A stretch of DNA of 64,000 nucleotides, from NCBI GenBank assembly GCA_030272585.1, contig BSYQ01000005.1:6851501-6915500 (forward strand), written 5' to 3'. Positions 61,985 through 64,000 of the stretch are shown here, in pieces; position 1 is the stretch's first letter, and each line of letters begins with the position of its first letter. Both the position numbers and the translations under genes were made by a program. This DNA comes from Bryopsis sp. KO-2023 (taxonomy: Eukaryota > Chlorophyta > Ulvophyceae > Bryopsidales > Bryopsidaceae). A model generated the notes under the pieces. That model did no database searches. It saw only the letters and a program-made list of their open reading frames with translations, and was not told where the DNA came from.

Positions 61985-62740
61985 CTGGCCGTCACATCTT
62001 CCGGCGACCTCGTTCCGTAGCGATGGGACTTGTCTGTAGCCTCCGGCGACCTCGTTCCGTAACGACAGGACCTCCCCGTAGCTTGCGGCGACCCCTCCCC
62101 GTAACGATGTGACTTGTCCGTAGCCTCCGGCAACCTCGTTCCGTAGCGATGGGACTTCTCCGTAGCTTGCGGCGACCTCGTTCCGTAGCGATGGGACTTC
62201 TCCGTAGCTTGCGGCGACCTCGTTCCGTAGCGATGGGACTTCTCCGTAGCTTGCGGCGACCTCGTTCCGTAGCGATGGGACTTCTCCGTAGCTTGCGGCG
62301 ACCCCTCCCCGTAACGACAGGACCTCCCCGTAGCCTCCGGCGACCTCGTTCCGTAACGATGGGACCTCCCCGTAGTTTCCGGCGACCTCGTTCCGTGGCG
62401 ATGGGACTTCCCCGTAGTTCCCGACGACCTCGTTCCGTAGCGATGGGACTTCTCCGTACTTTCCGACGACCTCGTTCCATGACGATGGGACCTCTCCGTA
62501 GCCTCCGACGACCTCGTTCCGTAGCGATGGGACTTGTCCGTGGCGATGGGACCTCCCCGTAGTTTCCGGCGACCTCGTTCCGTGACGATGGGACCTCTCC
62601 GTAGCCTCCGACGACCTCGTTCCGTGACGATGGGACCTCCCCGTAGTTTCCGGCGACCTCGTTCCGTGGCGATGGGACCTCTCCGTAGTTTCCGGCGACC
62701 TCGTTCCGTGACGATGAGACTTCTCCGGAGGTTCCCACGC
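61985..62740. repeat. 42-bp minisatellite, about 18 units
   Basis: Unit CGTTCCGTAGCGATGGGACT plus TCTCCGTAGCTTGCGGCGACCT. Blocks of identical units at 62130-62300. Since 42 is a multiple of three and units lack stops, frames of 137-294 codons are open on both strands; these are artefacts unless expression is shown. Confidence 0.95.
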
Positions 62741-62749
62741 AAAACGGGT

Positions 62750-62823
62750 CGCTCCCTGCAAGGATCGAACTTGCGACCTTGCGGTTAACAGCCGCACGCT
62801 CTAACCAGCTGAGCTAAGGAAGC
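62750..62823 (-). tRNA. tRNA-Asn(GTT)
   Basis: 74 bp; acceptor GCTTCCT/AGGGAGC, loop CTGTTAA, T arm GCAAG/CTTGC. A T4 lies a few bases downstream. Confidence 0.94.
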
Positions 62824-62922
62824 ACGTTCATCCGTCGTCGGAAGGGGGCACCGTACGCACGGACGACGACGCGACGGCCCGCCGGGTCGCACGGAGGGGT
62901 GCGCGAGGCCGAAACGAGCGGG

Positions 62923-62996
62923 GTGCTCGTGGTGTAGTCGGTTATCACGTCAGTCTCACACACTGAAGGCCCCCGGTTCGAGCCCGGGCGAGCACA
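62923..62996 (+). tRNA. tRNA-Val(CAC)
   Basis: 74 bp; acceptor GTGCTCG/CGAGCAC, loop CTCACAC, B box GGTTCGAGCCC. Confidence 0.94.
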
Positions 62997-63271
62997 CTCA
63001 GTCGCTATAAGATTGCCTTGGGCCCAATCGAATGACACCGCCAGCGGTGGGGACTTTTTGTCGAGGTAAGTAATGCGTTTGGGTGTAAGTATTGGTTCCG
63101 TGAAGTACCGTGACTTTCCCTGCCTCGATTCCATCAGCATTGCCCGTGCACGCCCCTGATTTTCTCCCTCCCTCGACGGATGGACAACTCTCTCACGCCC
63201 CCTTCCTTCATCGCTCTCATCACGTTCCGTTCCACCGGCTCGCGGCCCATCAAAGTGAAGGGTCCATCCAA
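62997..63271. other. Spacer, nothing recognised
   Basis: Mixed sequence without repeat or gene. Confidence 0.5.
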
Positions 63272-63343
63272 AGGGGACAACCAGGTTCGAACTGGTGGCC
63301 TATCGATCTGCAGTCGATTGCTCTACCACTGAGCTATATCCCC
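63272..63343 (-). tRNA. tRNA-Cys(GCA)
   Basis: 72 bp; acceptor GGGGATA/TGTCCCC, loop CTGCAGA, discriminator U as usual for Cys. Confidence 0.94.
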
Positions 63344-63440
63344 ACGCTCACGACATTCCGATTCCGGGGCCGGCTCTTGTCCGCAAGTGCCTCTCCGCAC
63401 GCACGACCATGGCGCGCACGAACGAATCGACAATCGTTTC

Positions 63441-63512
63441 GGCCTAGTGGCTCAATGGTAGAGCATCCGACTCCAGATCGGAAGGTTGCGCGTTCGATTC
63501 GCGTCTGGGTCA
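63441..63512 (+). tRNA. tRNA-Trp(CCA)
   Basis: 72 bp; acceptor GGCCTAG/CTGGGTC (two wobbles), loop CTCCAGA, B box CGTTCGATTCG. Last gene of the cluster. Confidence 0.93.
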
Positions 63513-64000
63513 TGGCACGTGTTTGCTTGCCTGCCTGCCCGTAACGTTTTCGTAATTTTTCTTAAGTACTGTTTGTCCTCAAGTACTGGGGGTGGGTTGA
63601 GTACTAGGTGCAAGTTATGTACTGGGAGCGACTTCAGTACTCGGGGTGAGGTTATGTATCGGTCAAGGGTTATGCACCAGATGATGCGATCGGTTATGTG
63701 TTTTCGATATGTTTTTTTTTTGTCGAGGGAATGAGCGTCGATCTCTCACCGTCTTTGTGCCCGCTCCCTTTGATGTTGGTGAAATGAGCGTGGTCGTGTG
63801 TGTGTGCTCGGTTAGAAGTTTGGTTAGACACGGTGGAGGGTTAGGCGAATCGATAATGTTACGGTGTTAGAGCGCTACGGATATGGTCGGGACGGGCGAT
63901 GGTTACGATTCGCTGGGACGAGAACTCGAGACGTTGAACGGAGCATGCAATTGAGCTCTGTTTTGCTGAATGTTGGACCGCTTGCCTCGGATACGAACGT
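63513..64000. other. Terminal spacer with GTACT-rich patch
   Basis: GTACTGGGGGT-like words recur at about 63566, 63601, 63617 and 63635. A T9 run lies near 63712. No gene recognised to the window end. Confidence 0.5.

Noticed and set aside
57930..62740. CRISPR-like array
   Set aside because: Satellites and minisatellites have no unique spacers between constant repeats, and the genome is eukaryotic.
61913..62797. 294-codon minus-strand frame with 14-residue repeats
   Set aside because: Frame of the 42-bp minisatellite; other frames on both strands are equally open and it overlaps a tRNA gene.
1..64000. rRNA genes or host protein genes with introns
   Set aside because: No conserved rRNA blocks and no protein domain outside mobile elements was recognised.

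Overview
The window is eukaryotic nuclear DNA that is almost entirely repeats plus tRNA genes; I recognise no host protein-coding gene. The green lineage (an alga or other Viridiplantae; a charophyte such as Chara is only a guess) is suggested by a long TTTAGGG-type telomere-repeat tract, an intron-containing tRNA-Tyr and chromodomain-bearing Ty3/gypsy elements. Reading frames use ordinary stop codons, so the standard code fits.

Layout 1-33.5 kb: a five-level nest of LTR retrotransposons. The outermost target is a gypsy gag gene (31558-33500, plus; 'E4'). Into it went a gypsy element of which only the 3' end is visible (30029-31557, plus; 'E3'). Into E3's third open reading frame went a very large LTR element on the minus strand ('E2', 30028 leftwards beyond base 1) with an LTR and primer-binding site but no gag or pol; its roughly 16 kb interior is filled with a one-strand TC(T/C)GC motif. 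Into E2 went a nearly complete chromovirus-type gypsy element (1426-15084, minus; 'E1') with 5-bp target duplications, gag, a -1 frameshift site, pol and an extra downstream ORF ('ORF3'). Into E1's gag went a 3.4-kb deletion derivative of the same family ('E0', 8963-12397), again with perfect target duplications. All primer-binding sites match the initiator tRNA-Met gene at 60572-60643.

Layout 33.5-49.6 kb: an inverted duplication of a tRNA block (Ala-His-Thr-Tyr), at 33.58-34.71 and 47.29-49.57 kb, surrounds broken LINEs, solo LTRs, two kinds of short element with a tRNA-like core, a second duplicated tRNA block (Arg-Glu-Ser, 41.7-42.3 kb) and a dead gypsy pol (44.65-47.29 kb).

Layout 49.8-57.1 kb: a LINE on the minus strand with an ORF1 split by an 8-bp-TSD MITE and no reverse transcriptase, then an interstitial telomere-repeat array.

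Layout 57.1-63.5 kb: a dense cluster of fifteen intact-looking tRNA genes, each with a different anticodon, separated by a 170/180-bp satellite, a 42-bp minisatellite and tandem tRNA-Ala 3' halves. The tRNA genes are the only likely host genes; they supply the primer used by the retrotransposons and, in several places, the sites or raw material for duplications and insertions.
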